Positions 7,631 to 16,249 of a stretch of DNA of 26,621 nt are shown one piece after another. The number at the start of each line of letters is the position of its first letter. Within the stretch, counting starts at the first letter, position 1. Location: assembly GCA_036555065.1 (NCBI GenBank), contig DATBLZ010000111.1, positions 1 through 26,621 of the forward strand. The letters are read 5' to 3'. The notes under the pieces were generated by a model. That model saw only the letters and a list, made by a program, of their open reading frames with translations, had not been told where the DNA came from and searched no databases. Made by a program: the position numbers and the translations under genes. Origin of the DNA: DATBLZ01 sp036555065. GTDB taxonomy: Bacteria > Pseudomonadota > Gammaproteobacteria > Steroidobacterales > Rariloculaceae.

Positions 7631-10369
7631 CTACTGGCTCGCGCCCGCGAAGTCGCCGCCTTTCATGAACGCCATCGCCGCGAGATCGAGGTGGCGCCGC
7701 ATCGCGTCCCGGATCTGCGCGCCCGTCAACGCGAGCACCTTGGCTTCGAGGTCCGCATCCCACGCCATCGTCCGGCCGTTGTGCTCGTGGGTGAGCAACA
7801 TGCCGACGAGCTGCTGGTCTTGCGAGCGCGCGACCTGCCGGCCCTGCGCCCAGCCTCTCTTGGCTACGGCGATCTCCTCATCCGTGTAGCCATCGTTGAG
7901 AATCTTCGTGAGCTCGTCGCGGAAGGATGCTTCGACGCGCGCGGCGTTCTGCGGCGCCGAGATCGCATTGACGATGAACATTCCCCCGTCCGATTTGGCC
8001 GGCGCTTGGAGGTTTGAACCGACTCCGTAGCTCAGCCCCTCGGTATTCCGGATCCGGCCGAAGAGGCGCGACGCGGGCCCTTGACCGAGCATGAAGTTGC
8101 CAAGCAGGAGCGCGGGATAGTCCGCGTGGTCGCTGTTCATTTTGACGGGCATTCCGGCCATGAAGAACGCGTTCTCCTTGTCGGGAGTCTCGAATTCCTC
8201 GCTGACCGGCGCGACCTTCGGATCCGGATACGGTGAAGTAACCTCGGCATAGGGCTGATCGCTTCGCCAGCCGTCGAGCTGCGTGGCGATGAGCTGTTGG
8301 ACCGCTGCCGCGTCGAAATCGCCGATGACGACGACCTCGGCAGCCGCGGCGCCGTAGAAGCGCTCGTGGAACGCACGCAAGTCCTCGATCGTGACGGCGC
8401 GCGCGAGCGCGAGCTCTTCGTCGAGCGTCGGCGTGTAACGAACGTCCTGCGCATCGAACTGCCGCCCCATGTGGCGCGAAAACGCGCGCGGCACGAGGGC
8501 TTGGGGCTCGCTGCGTTGAAACTCGAGGCTCGCGAGCAGCAGATCGCGCAGCGTCGTGAGCTCGCTCTCGGGGAATGCCGGCTCGCGCAGCACTTCGATC
8601 GCAAGCTCGAGCACGGCGGCGAGATGCTCGCGCGTCGTCTGAATGTTCGCAACGACCGTATTCGGTCCGCCGCCGACGTTGAGCTGACTCTGCCGGTTGC
8701 TGAGCTCGTCTTGGATTTGCTGGCGCGTCTTCGAGAGCGTGCCGCGCGTGAGCATCTGCGGAACGAGATTGCCGATGCGTCCGCTGCCCCTGAGGCTCTG
8801 CTCGTCGCCCGTGTTGAGCCGAATAATGGCCTGCACGGAGTCGCCGCGCGTCTCTTTCGGCAACATGACGAGCTTGACTCCGCCGGGTAAGGTCACGCGT
8901 TGGGTGCGCGCCTCGATGTTCGCGATCGAGGGATCGAACTCCTCGCCCGTGGAACGCGCGGCGTCGCCTTGATAGCCTGCGAGCAATGCAGCGAGGCTCG
9001 GCGGCTCCGGGATCTCGGTCCGATCGGGCGCGGCATCGGGGATGAACATTCCGACGGTCCGATTCGAAGTCTTAAGGTAGTTGACGGCAGCCCGTTGCGT
9101 GGCTTCTGCCGAGACCTCGCGCACGCGGTCGCGATCGAGAAACAGCATGCGCCAATCGCCGATTGCCGCCCAATTGCTGAGCTGCAGAGCTACGGTCTGC
9201 GAGTTGTTCATGGCGAGCTCGAACTGCGCCAAGATCCGGTTCTTCGCGCGCTCGACCTCCTCCGCCGTAATCGGATTGGCGCGAACGTCGTCTATGGTCG
9301 CGAGCAGCGCGTTGCGCGCCGCGTCGAGCGATTGATCGGCACGCACGATCGCGATGAAGATCATCATGCCGGGATCCTTCATCTGCAGCGTCTGCACGCC
9401 GACTTGCACCGCTAATCCTTGCTCGACGAGCGCTTTGTAGAGCCGGCCCGACGGCTCGTCGGCGAGCACGCGGGTAGCGATCTGCAGCGGCACGTAGTCC
9501 TCGTGCGTGCCGTCGGACGCGTGAAAACCGACCATGACGGCCTGGATGTCGCCGACGCGGCGCACGATGACCTCGCGCTCGCCGTCTTGGGTCGGCTCGA
9601 CGGTGTAGTACTCCTCGAGGACGCGCTCGGGCCTGGGGATGGGTCCGAAGTACTTGGCGATGAGCGCGAGCGTCTTGCTTTCTTCGATGCGCCCTGCGAC
9701 GACGAGGATCGCGTTGTCGGGCTGATAGTGTTTGCGATAGAACGCCTGGAGCCGATCGATCGGCACGTTCTCGATGTCGCTGCGGCTGCCGATCGGGGTA
9801 TCGCCATAACCGTGCCAGATATACGCAGCGCTCATTACTCGGGAGAGCAGGACGTTGAACGGGTTGTTCTCGCCGGACTCGAACTCGTTGCGCACGACCG
9901 TCATCTCGCTGTCGAGGTCCTCCTGCGCGATGAGCGAGTTGACCATGCGGTCTGCCTCGAGCTCGAGCGCCCATTCGAGATTGGCGTCGCTCCCGTCGAA
10001 CGTCTCGAAATAGTTCGTGCGCTCCCACGCCGTCGTGCCGTTGACCTGGGCGCCGCGGTCCTGAATCTCTTTCAAGATGTTTCGATGCGTCGGCGTGCCC
10101 TTGAACACCATGTGCTCGAGCAGGTGCGCCATGCCGGCCTCTCCGGCGCTCTCGTCGACCGAGCCGACGAGGTAAGTGATGTTGACCGTGATCCGCGCGT
10201 TCGAGGGATCGGGAAACAGCAGCACGCGTAAGCCGTTGGCGAGCCGGTATTCGGCGATGCCTTCGACCGACGTGACTCGTTCGACGCCGCTGGGTAATTG
10301 CGCGTGGACCGCTCCCGTCACGAGGAACACGACCAGAACGCCCGCCGCACGGGACCAAATGGATTTCAT
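7631..10369 (-). CDS. Periplasmic M16 family zinc peptidase (two-domain, pitrilysin-like)
   Basis: A 912-residue protein with a Sec signal peptide (MKSIWSRAAGVLVVFLVTGA, cleavage after VHA). The inverted zinc motif HLLEH (His82, Glu85, His86) in EAGMAHLLEHMVFKGTPTH marks the catalytic N-terminal half, with the third ligand likely Glu162 in VVRNEFE, about 76 residues on as usual for M16. The C-terminal half (from about residue 490, VTLPGGVKLVMLPK) is a second M16 fold without the motif and would form the other half of the clamshell, including the R/Y-type substrate residues in NTEGLSYGVGS. It degrades peptides in the periplasm. The ATG at 10369 is chosen over the upstream one at 10411 because it gives a clean signal peptide and has GGGGGT 5 nt upstream. 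It lies downstream of putA on the same strand, but a promoter-like sequence sits in the gap. Confidence 0.95.
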   Translation of the reverse strand: MKSIWSRAAGVLVVFLVTGAVHAQLPSGVERVTSVEGIAEYRLANGLRVLLFPDPSNARITVNITYLVGSVDESAGEAGMAHLLEHMVFKGTPTHRNILKEIQDRGAQVNGTTAWERTNYFETFDGSDANLEWALELEADRMVNSLIAQEDLDSEMTVVRNEFESGENNPFNVLLSRVMSAAYIWHGYGDTPIGSRSDIENVPIDRLQAFYRKHYQPDNAILVVAGRIEESKTLALIAKYFGPIPRPERVLEEYYTVEPTQDGEREVIVRRVGDIQAVMVGFHASDGTHEDYVPLQIATRVLADEPSGRLYKALVEQGLAVQVGVQTLQMKDPGMMIFIAIVRADQSLDAARNALLATIDDVRANPITAEEVERAKNRILAQFELAMNNSQTVALQLSNWAAIGDWRMLFLDRDRVREVSAEATQRAAVNYLKTSNRTVGMFIPDAAPDRTEIPEPPSLAALLAGYQGDAARSTGEEFDPSIANIEARTQRVTLPGGVKLVMLPKETRGDSVQAIIRLNTGDEQSLRGSGRIGNLVPQMLTRGTLSKTRQQIQDELSNRQSQLNVGGGPNTVVANIQTTREHLAAVLELAIEVLREPAFPESELTTLRDLLLASLEFQRSEPQALVPRAFSRHMGRQFDAQDVRYTPTLDEELALARAVTIEDLRAFHERFYGAAAAEVVVIGDFDAAAVQQLIATQLDGWRSDQPYAEVTSPYPDPKVAPVSEEFETPDKENAFFMAGMPVKMNSDHADYPALLLGNFMLGQGPASRLFGRIRNTEGLSYGVGSNLQAPAKSDGGMFIVNAISAPQNAARVEASFRDELTKILNDGYTDEEIAVAKRGWAQGRQVARSQDQQLVGMLLTHEHNGRTMAWDADLEAKVLALTGAQIRDAMRRHLDLAAMAFMKGGDFAGASQ

Positions 10370-10406
10370 GACGACCCCCGGGACTTCGAGTTGTTCCACG
10401 AACGAT

Positions 10407-10434
10407 AGCATACGGATCGCGGCGCGATTGTTAA
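10407..10434 (-). promoter_or_regulatory. Sigma-70-like promoter for the M16 peptidase gene
   Basis: On the minus strand, TTAACA (10434-10429) and TATGCT (10412-10407) are separated by 16 bp, close to TTGACA and TATAAT. This would start transcription near 10400, about 30 nt before the M16 ATG. It lies right after the putA stop and lets the peptidase be expressed apart from the WYL-putA unit. Confidence 0.5.
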
Positions 10435-10435
10435 C

Positions 10436-13400
10436 TTACTCGAGTGACAGCAGCGTCGCATTGCCCCCGACCGCGGCCGTGTTGACCGTCACGGTCTGCT
10501 CCGTCGCGAACCGCGCCAAATAGTGCGGGCCGCCGGCCTTCGGGCCCGTGCCCGAAAGGCCCATGCCGCCGAACGGTTGCACGCCGACGACGGCGCCGAT
10601 CATGTTGCGGTTGACGTAGACATTGCCGACGCGCGCACGCTCCGCAATGCGCGTCGCGAAGCTGTCGATGCGGCTGTGGACTCCCAGCGTCAGCCCGTAG
10701 CCGAGGGCATTGATCTCGTCGACGAGCGCATCGACGCGGTCGGCGCGATACCGAACGACGTGCAGCACGGGACCGAAGACCTCGCCCTCGAGGTCGGCGA
10801 CACGCTTGAGCTCGATGAGCGTCGGTGGCACGAATAGGCCCGCCTCGTGGCCGTTCGGCAACTCGCACCGATGACGGATCCTGGCGCGATGCCGCTCGAT
10901 GTACGCAAGCAACCCCTGCTGCGCGGCCGGATCGATGACGGGCCCGACGTCGGTTCGAAGCAACGTCGGCGAGCCGATCACGAGCTCGGCCATGCAGCCT
11001 TCGAGCATCGTGAGGATCCGCTCCGCCGTTTCCTCCTGAAGGCAGAGAAGGCGCAGCGCCGAGCAGCGTTGCCCGGCGCTGTTGAACGCGGACTGGACGG
11101 CGTCTTTGACGACCTGCTCGGGTAACGCGGAGCTGTCGACGATCATTGCGTTGACGCCCCCGGTCTCTGCGATCAGCGTTGCGAGCGGGCCCGTGCGCTC
11201 GGCGAGCGTCTTGTTGATGAGCCGCGCGGTCTCGGTCGAGCCCGTGAACGCAACGCCCGCGAGCCGTGCATCGGAAAGCACGGCTGCGCCGATCGTCGGA
11301 CCCTCCCCGGGCAGGAAATGGAGCGCATCGCCCGGTATTCCCGCGGCATAGAGAAGCTGCGCTACGCGCGCCGCGACGAGATTCGTCTGCTCCGCCGGTT
11401 TCGCGAGCACCGTGTTGCCGGCAGCGAGCGCCGCCGCGATCTGCCCCGTGAAGATCGCGATCGGAAAGTTCCACGGGCTCACGCACAGAAAAACACCGCG
11501 GCCACCGAGACGCAACCGGTTGCGCTCGCCGGTGGGACCCGGCAATTGCACAGGCGCGCCGAACAGGCGTTCGCATTCATGTGCGTAGTAGCGCAAGAAG
11601 TCGACGGCCTCGCGAACCTCACTCGCGCTGTCGGCGATTCCCCGCCCGGCCTCCAGGACACAAAGCGCCATGAGCGTGGCACGGTCTGCTTCGAAGAGGT
11701 CTGCGGCCTTGCGGAGATGCGCGGCGCGCTCGCTGGCCGAAACCGCGTTCCAGCGCGGAAAGAATTCCGCGGCAGCCGCGAGCGCGGCCTCGGCAGTCAC
11801 CGCGTCGGCGAGCTCGGCTGCGCCGACGACGTACGCGCGATCGGCCGGTGCGCGCACCTCGACGCGTCGGCCAGCGACCGTGCGGCCGGTAACAATCGGC
11901 GTGGCGCGGTGCGGCTCGCGAGCGGCGGCCGCCAAGTCGGCAGCGAGCGGCACGAGCGCATCGGGATCGGCGAGATTGAGGCCCGCGGAATTGCGCCGCT
12001 CCGCGCCGAAGAGATCGTGCGGCAACGGAATCCGCGGATGCGGTAGACGCTCCTCGAGCGCGTCGGTGACCGCGACGGGATCCTCGACGATCTCATCGAC
12101 CGACGCATCCTCATCGACGATGCGGTTCACAAACGAAGTATTCGCGCCGTTCTCGAGCAGACGGCGCACGAGATAAGGCAAGAGCTCCTCGTGCGAGCCG
12201 ACCGGCGCGTAAACGCGGCACGCCCTGCGCAGCCGCTCGTCGCCGAGCACCTCGGCATAGAGCGCATCGCCCATGCCGTGCAAGCGTTGAAACTCGAACG
12301 GCGTCTCGCCCGCGGCGCGCAAAACCCAAGCGACCGTGTGCGCGTTGTGCGTGGCGAGCTGCGCATACAAGTGTGGGGCGTCGAGCAGGCGGCGTGCGCA
12401 CGCGAGATAAGAGACGTCGGTCGAGCTCTTGCGCGTAAATACGGGATACGCCGCAAGACCCTGTTCCTGCGCGCGCTTGACCTCGGTGTCCCAGTAAGCG
12501 CCTTTGACGAGGCGCACGGGAATCGTTCGCCCGCTGCCGGCGGCGAGACTCTCGAGCCAGCCGATGACGTGAATCGCGCGTTTTTGATAGGCCTGCACGG
12601 CGAGGCCCAGGCCGGCCCAGGCGCCGAGCTCCCGCCCCCGGAAAACGTTCTCGAAAACCGCGAGCGTGAGCGCGAGGCGATCGGCCTCTTCGGCATCGAC
12701 CGTCAACGCGATGCGGGCCGACTTCGCGAGCTTAGCGAGCACGAGTAGCCGCTCGCTGAGCTCTTCGACGGCGGGCGCGCTCTGCGCGACCTCGAACCGC
12801 GGGCAGAGCGCGGAAAGCTTCACCGAGACGCTCGGCGCTTCCTTTGGCCGCGACTCTTCGCCGGCATCGCGGCTGGAGCCGCTCCCGCGGTCCTGAGCCC
12901 AGCGCCCTACCGCGTCGATCGCCTCGGCGTACGCGTCGAGGTAGCGGCGCGCGTCCGCGCTCGTCAGCGCCGCCTCGCCGAGCATGTCGAACGAGTGGCG
13001 GTAACGGCCGGCATCGCTGCCGGCGCGCTCGAGCGCCTCCTCGATGGTCCGCCCCATGACGAACTGCTGGCCGAGAATACGCATCGCTTGCCTGAGCGCG
13101 GCGCGAATCACGGGCTCGCCGAGCCGCCCGACCGCGCGGCCGAAGGCATTCGCGAGGCCCTCGTGATCGGGCTCGATCGTGCGCACGATCCGGCCCGTCA
13201 ACATGAGTCCCCACGTCGCGGCGTTCACGAAAAGCGATTCGCTCGTGCCGAGGTGCTCGGCAAAGTCGGCCATCCCGAGCTTGTCGGCGATGAGACGATC
13301 GGCAGTTTCCGCATCGGGAATGCGCAGCAGCGCCTCGGCGAGGCACATGAGCGCTACGCCCTCTTGCGAGGACAAGTCGTACTGGCCCATGAACGCGTCG

Positions 13401-13612
13401 AGACCGCCGAGCTCCCGGCGCCGGTTACGCACGCCGGTAACGAGCCGGCGCGCGGTCTTGAGCACCTGTGCCGCATCGCGCTGGGGGAGTCGCGCGCTGT
13501 CGGCGAGCATACGAACCGTTGCGCCCTCGTCAGCGAGGTAGTTCGCGTCGATGCCGACGAGCGCGCGCGGCAAATCGACGGCGCGGTCCGCGAATATCCA
13601 GGAGGGTGTCAC
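10436..13612 (-). CDS. putA: Bifunctional proline dehydrogenase / L-glutamate-gamma-semialdehyde dehydrogenase
   Basis: A 1058-residue PutA that oxidises proline to P5C (FAD domain) and then glutamate semialdehyde to glutamate (NAD domain). PRODH barrel marks: SVSVKLSAL (261-269), RLVKGAYWDTEVKRAQ, YPVFTRKSSTDVSYL, ATHNAHTVAWVL, FQRLHGMGDALY. Aldehyde dehydrogenase marks: SPWNFPIAIFTGQIAAAL, FTGSTETARLI, AETGGVNA with the general-base Glu, and SAGQRCSALR with catalytic Cys850; the C-terminal flap has FGGMGLSGTGPKAGGP. There is no N-terminal ribbon-helix-helix segment, so this is a non-DNA-binding, minimalist-type PutA. The start is GTG; AAGGAG lies 16 nt upstream, an unusually long spacing. 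It follows the WYL regulator by 13 bp and is probably co-transcribed with it. Residues 241-250 (DRGSGSSRDA) are encoded by a short palindromic repeat inserted in frame. Confidence 0.95.
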   Translation of the reverse strand: MTPSWIFADRAVDLPRALVGIDANYLADEGATVRMLADSARLPQRDAAQVLKTARRLVTGVRNRRRELGGLDAFMGQYDLSSQEGVALMCLAEALLRIPDAETADRLIADKLGMADFAEHLGTSESLFVNAATWGLMLTGRIVRTIEPDHEGLANAFGRAVGRLGEPVIRAALRQAMRILGQQFVMGRTIEEALERAGSDAGRYRHSFDMLGEAALTSADARRYLDAYAEAIDAVGRWAQDRGSGSSRDAGEESRPKEAPSVSVKLSALCPRFEVAQSAPAVEELSERLLVLAKLAKSARIALTVDAEEADRLALTLAVFENVFRGRELGAWAGLGLAVQAYQKRAIHVIGWLESLAAGSGRTIPVRLVKGAYWDTEVKRAQEQGLAAYPVFTRKSSTDVSYLACARRLLDAPHLYAQLATHNAHTVAWVLRAAGETPFEFQRLHGMGDALYAEVLGDERLRRACRVYAPVGSHEELLPYLVRRLLENGANTSFVNRIVDEDASVDEIVEDPVAVTDALEERLPHPRIPLPHDLFGAERRNSAGLNLADPDALVPLAADLAAAAREPHRATPIVTGRTVAGRRVEVRAPADRAYVVGAAELADAVTAEAALAAAAEFFPRWNAVSASERAAHLRKAADLFEADRATLMALCVLEAGRGIADSASEVREAVDFLRYYAHECERLFGAPVQLPGPTGERNRLRLGGRGVFLCVSPWNFPIAIFTGQIAAALAAGNTVLAKPAEQTNLVAARVAQLLYAAGIPGDALHFLPGEGPTIGAAVLSDARLAGVAFTGSTETARLINKTLAERTGPLATLIAETGGVNAMIVDSSALPEQVVKDAVQSAFNSAGQRCSALRLLCLQEETAERILTMLEGCMAELVIGSPTLLRTDVGPVIDPAAQQGLLAYIERHRARIRHRCELPNGHEAGLFVPPTLIELKRVADLEGEVFGPVLHVVRYRADRVDALVDEINALGYGLTLGVHSRIDSFATRIAERARVGNVYVNRNMIGAVVGVQPFGGMGLSGTGPKAGGPHYLARFATEQTVTVNTAAVGGNATLLSLE
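12865..12890 (-). repeat. REP-like repeat copy C, in frame inside putA
   Basis: On the minus strand it reads GCGGGAGCGGCTCCAGCCGC followed by GATGCCGG, with the palindromic core GCGGCT-CC-AGCCGC. It matches copies at 23531-23569 and 23704-23736. It encodes the Gly/Ser-rich linker GSGSSRD just before the first strand of the proline dehydrogenase barrel. Confidence 0.75.
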
Positions 13613-13625
13613 GGTCCGCGGAATT

Positions 13626-14573
13626 CTACTCCTTGTAGCTCGCTAGGAGCCGCGCTGCCTCGGCGCGAACTCTCTCGCGCAACGCCGCGGGCTCGACGAC
13701 CGCGACGTCGCCGCCGAAGCTCATTGCGAACTGTAGACCTTCCTCTTCGGCATCGAAGCGCAACCGAATGCGTACGCGCTCGCCTTCCGCAACCTCTTCC
13801 TCGAGTCGCCAGCCACGATAGCGTGCCCAACGCAGCACCGACGGCGCAACGAGAAACGTTGCGTAGTAGCGCGGCAAGTGCTCGCGGAATTCCCTGGCCG
13901 ACTGTTCCCAGTACTCCGCAAGATCGAAGCCTTCGGGACGGTGGATCGAGCTTTCCTCGACGCGTGCGTCCTTCATGCGCGAGACGCGATAGGTGCGCAA
14001 CTCCCCCGCGCGACTCGCGATCAAGTACCACGTTCTCCCGCGGGCAACGAGGCCGAGCGGGTCGACGCGCCGTTCGCCGGGCTCGCCGAGCCCGCTCTCG
14101 TAGAGGAACCGCACTTGCCGTTCACGCAGTAGACCGTCGAGAAGCACAGGTAGGCTCGCGACCGAATCCGCCGAGTCGCGCCAACCGCGCGGATCGATGA
14201 GAATGCGTTCGCCTACGAACTCGGCGTGCCGCCGCGCAGCGCCGGGCAGCGCCGCTTGGAGCTTGAGCCACGCGGCCTCGGCCGCTTCGCCCAATCCGAG
14301 ATCCGCGAGGACTTTCGGCGGCCGCGCAAAGAAGAGCGCCCGAATCTCCGGCGCCGTGAGGCCCGTGAGCTTTGTCTCGTAGCCGTCGAGCAGCTGCCAG
14401 CCGCCGCCGACGCCGCGAGCGGCCGTCAGCGGGACGCCCGTGCTCGACAGCGCATCCATGTCGCGCAGGATCGTGCGCTCCGAGACTTCGAGCCGCTCGG
14501 CCAGTGTGCGCGCCGTGAGCCGTCCCTTGACTTGCAGCAACAACAGGATCGAGACGAGCCGGTCGGCGCGCAT
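13626..14573 (-). CDS. WYL-domain transcriptional regulator (YafY/DeoR-type HTH)
   Basis: A 315-residue regulator. Residues about 1-58 form a winged HTH (MRADRLVSILLLLQVKGRLT, RTLAERLEVSERTILRDMDALS), followed by wing residues GVPLTAARGVGGGW. A WYL domain spans about residues 130-205 (RQVRFLYESG, DPLGLVARGRTWYLIAS, RTYRVSRM), and a C-terminal WCX-type domain ends LLASYKE. WYL domains sense ligands or nucleic acid; the ligand here is unknown. I choose ATG 14573 rather than the in-frame start at 14615 because MRADRLVSI is the usual start of this family and the longer form would cross the palindrome at 14596-14612. It is divergent from the five-gene operon and lies 13 bp upstream of putA, so it may control either or both and probably itself. 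Confidence 0.9.
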   Translation of the reverse strand: MRADRLVSILLLLQVKGRLTARTLAERLEVSERTILRDMDALSSTGVPLTAARGVGGGWQLLDGYETKLTGLTAPEIRALFFARPPKVLADLGLGEAAEAAWLKLQAALPGAARRHAEFVGERILIDPRGWRDSADSVASLPVLLDGLLRERQVRFLYESGLGEPGERRVDPLGLVARGRTWYLIASRAGELRTYRVSRMKDARVEESSIHRPEGFDLAEYWEQSAREFREHLPRYYATFLVAPSVLRWARYRGWRLEEEVAEGERVRIRLRFDAEEEGLQFAMSFGGDVAVVEPAALRERVRAEAARLLASYKE

Positions 14574-14595
14574 AGCGAGACCATAGCAGAAAAAC

Positions 14596-14612
14596 CTGAC
14601 ATGGGATGTCAG
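14596..14612. promoter_or_regulatory. Perfect 7-3-7 palindrome, likely operator of the WYL regulator
   Basis: CTGACAT-GGG-ATGTCAG is a perfect inverted repeat in the 62-bp gap between the divergent WYL regulator (ATG 14573) and the 208-aa gene (ATG 14636). Its TGACA...TGTCA half-sites suit a dimeric winged-HTH protein, and its place between the two starts lets one protein control both directions. That the WYL protein binds here is inferred from position and symmetry. Confidence 0.65.
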
Positions 14613-14635
14613 CAATCAGGTGTAGCCTTGACGCA

Positions 14636-15262
14636 ATGAAGACCGGAGCTGCCTGGGGCATCTCGCCGCACATGGGGTGGGCTGCGGTCGCGTCGATCGC
14701 GGTCGCCAAGGGCGCCGTGCGCGTCATTCGCACGGACCGCATTGCAACCGGCACGACGGACGATCCCGAGACCGTCGAGCCCTACCACGTTGCCGCCGGC
14801 ATCGGCCACCTCGAGCAGGCACCGCCGCCGTCGGATGGGGCCGAGATCGTCCGGCGCGGACTCGAGAAACAGCAGCGCCACGCGCTTGCGAGCATGCGAG
14901 CGCTGGCGCACGAGCTCCGCGATGCGGGCCACGCGCCTGCGGTCGGCGCAATCCTGTGCGGCCGCGGCCGCAATGGGTCGTCACTCGAGCGCATCCTCGC
15001 TTCGCATGCGCAAATCCACATCGCGGAAGGCATCGCCGTGCGCGACGCGCTCGCGGCCGCGCTCGACGCGCTGCGCGTGCACGCCGTGATGGTCGATCGC
15101 AAAACATTGCTCGCGCAGGCCGCGGCAACGTTGAAGCTCGACGCAGCGGCAATCATAGCTTCGTTGAAGTCGCTGCGGCCCGACAACGGCGGTCCATGGC
15201 GGCAGGAGCAAAAGCACGCGGCGCTCGCGGCGTGGCTCGCGCTCGCGCAACACACTCGGTAA
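14636..15262 (+). CDS. Unrecognised conserved-looking protein (208 aa), first gene of WYL-linked operon
   Basis: I cannot name this family. The ATG at 14636 gives MKTGAAWGISPHMGWAAVAS; an in-frame start at 14606 would run through the palindrome, so it is less likely. There is no signal peptide or membrane segment. The N-terminal 50 residues alternate beta strands (WAAVASIAV, AVRVIRTDRI). The phrase EPYHVAAGIGHLEQAPPPSD (54-73) leads into long helices with many Arg/His/Glu (EIVRRGLEKQQRHALASMRA). A central alpha/beta part follows (AVGAILCGRGRNGSS, HAQIHIAEGIAVRDALAAAL, VHAVMVDRKTLL), suggesting a small nucleotide- or RNase-H-like alpha/beta fold, but no catalytic motif is certain. It is followed 26 bp later by the GNAT gene in a closely spaced operon. 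Confidence 0.75.
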   Translation: MKTGAAWGISPHMGWAAVASIAVAKGAVRVIRTDRIATGTTDDPETVEPYHVAAGIGHLEQAPPPSDGAEIVRRGLEKQQRHALASMRALAHELRDAGHAPAVGAILCGRGRNGSSLERILASHAQIHIAEGIAVRDALAAALDALRVHAVMVDRKTLLAQAAATLKLDAAAIIASLKSLRPDNGGPWRQEQKHAALAAWLALAQHTR

Positions 15263-15288
15263 GCACGCCGTCGGTTATGCTAACGAGC

Positions 15289-15798
15289 ATGACCGACGAG
15301 GCGGCTGACGTGCGTATCGAGCCCGGAACCAAAGCGGACGTTCCGGTCATCTTGAGCCTGATCCGGCAGCTCGCCGAGTACGAGAAGCTCGCACACGAGG
15401 TCACGGCGTCCGAGCAGGTCATCCGCGACTCATTGTTCGGTCCGAAACCCGCGGCCGAAGTGCTGCTCGCGCATGCGGGCAGCGTACCGATCGGCTTCGC
15501 CGTCTTCTTTCAGAATTTCTCCACCTTCCTCGGCAAACCCGGAATCTACCTCGAAGACTTGTTCGTTCTGCCCGATTGGCGGCGCAAGGGCGTCGGCAAG
15601 CGGCTGCTGTCGAGCGTCGCCGCGCTCGCCGTCGCGCGCGGCTGCGGGCGCTTCGAATGGGCCGTGCTCGACTGGAACGAGCCGGCGTTGCGCTTCTATA
15701 AGAGCCTCGGCACGCGCGTCATGGACGACTGGCGCATTTGCCGGCTCACGGGCGATGCGCTGCAGCGCGTCGCGAGTCAAGATCATGTCGACACATAA
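15289..15798 (+). CDS. GNAT N-acetyltransferase, spermidine/spermine (SSAT)-like
   Basis: A 169-residue GCN5-type acetyltransferase. The acetyl-CoA pyrophosphate loop is RRKGVG (98-103), following the strand IYLEDLFVLPDWR. The pattern LIRQLAEYEKLAHEV near residue 24, YLEDLFV (87-93), and WNEPALRFYKSLG (129-141) closely follows eukaryotic-type diamine/spermidine acetyltransferases (SAT1/SAT2), as I remember those sequences. Bacterial members of this subgroup are mostly uncharacterised, so the amine substrate (polyamine, thialysine-like amine or another) is open. The ATG at 15289 is chosen; an in-frame ATG at 15277 would add four residues. Its last 14 nt overlap the OsmC gene, indicating coupled translation. 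Confidence 0.85.
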   Translation: MTDEAADVRIEPGTKADVPVILSLIRQLAEYEKLAHEVTASEQVIRDSLFGPKPAAEVLLAHAGSVPIGFAVFFQNFSTFLGKPGIYLEDLFVLPDWRRKGVGKRLLSSVAALAVARGCGRFEWAVLDWNEPALRFYKSLGTRVMDDWRICRLTGDALQRVASQDHVDT

Positions 15799-16249
15799 GG
15801 CCACCATTCGCTGGAACCGCGCGACCCCGGATTTCCTCAAAGGCAAATACTCGCGCGAGCACACATGGACGTTCGACGGCGGCATCACGGTTGCGGCCTC
15901 CCCTGCGCCGTCGAGCGTGCCCCCACCCTACTGCAACCCCGCGAACGTCGATCCCGAGGAAGCTTTCGTCGCGTCGGTATCGAGCTGCCATATGCTGACC
16001 TTTTTGTACGTGGCGGCCAAAGCCGGGTTCGAGATCAAGAGCTACGAGGATGAAGCCGTCGGCGTGATGACCAAGAACGAAAAAGGCGTGCCGTGGGTCA
16101 GCACGATTACGCTCCGCCCGCGCATCATCTGGGGTGACGCACGCCGGCCGACGAGCGCCGAGGAAGATCACCTCCATCACCTGGCCCACGAGCAGTGCTA
16201 CGTCGCCAACTCGATCAAGACGGCTGTGAACGTCGAGAGCCCCCAATGA
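15785..16249 (+). CDS. OsmC/Ohr family thiol peroxidase
   Basis: A 154-residue OsmC-family protein; such proteins reduce organic or inorganic hydroperoxides with paired cysteines in the cytosol. The N-terminal strand segment contains TIRWNRATPDFLKGKYSREH. The first catalytic Cys is Cys68 in FVASVSSCHMLTFLYVAA and the second is Cys138 in HLAHEQCYVANSI; the helix between and Glu59 match the family layout. An extra Cys50 lies in PPPYCNPANVDPEEA, a form seen in the YhfA/OsmC-like subgroup rather than classical Ohr. It overlaps the GNAT gene by 14 nt and the next gene by 4 nt (ATGA). The reductant is unknown; the neighbouring ATP-grasp fusion raises the question of a dedicated thiol, which is speculation. 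Confidence 0.9.
   Translation: MSTHKATIRWNRATPDFLKGKYSREHTWTFDGGITVAASPAPSSVPPPYCNPANVDPEEAFVASVSSCHMLTFLYVAAKAGFEIKSYEDEAVGVMTKNEKGVPWVSTITLRPRIIWGDARRPTSAEEDHLHHLAHEQCYVANSIKTAVNVESPQ

Noticed and set aside
14606..14635. Upstream ATG for the 208-aa protein
   Set aside because: It lies inside the palindromic operator and adds ten residues with no ribosome-binding site; ATG 14636 fits the family-like start better.
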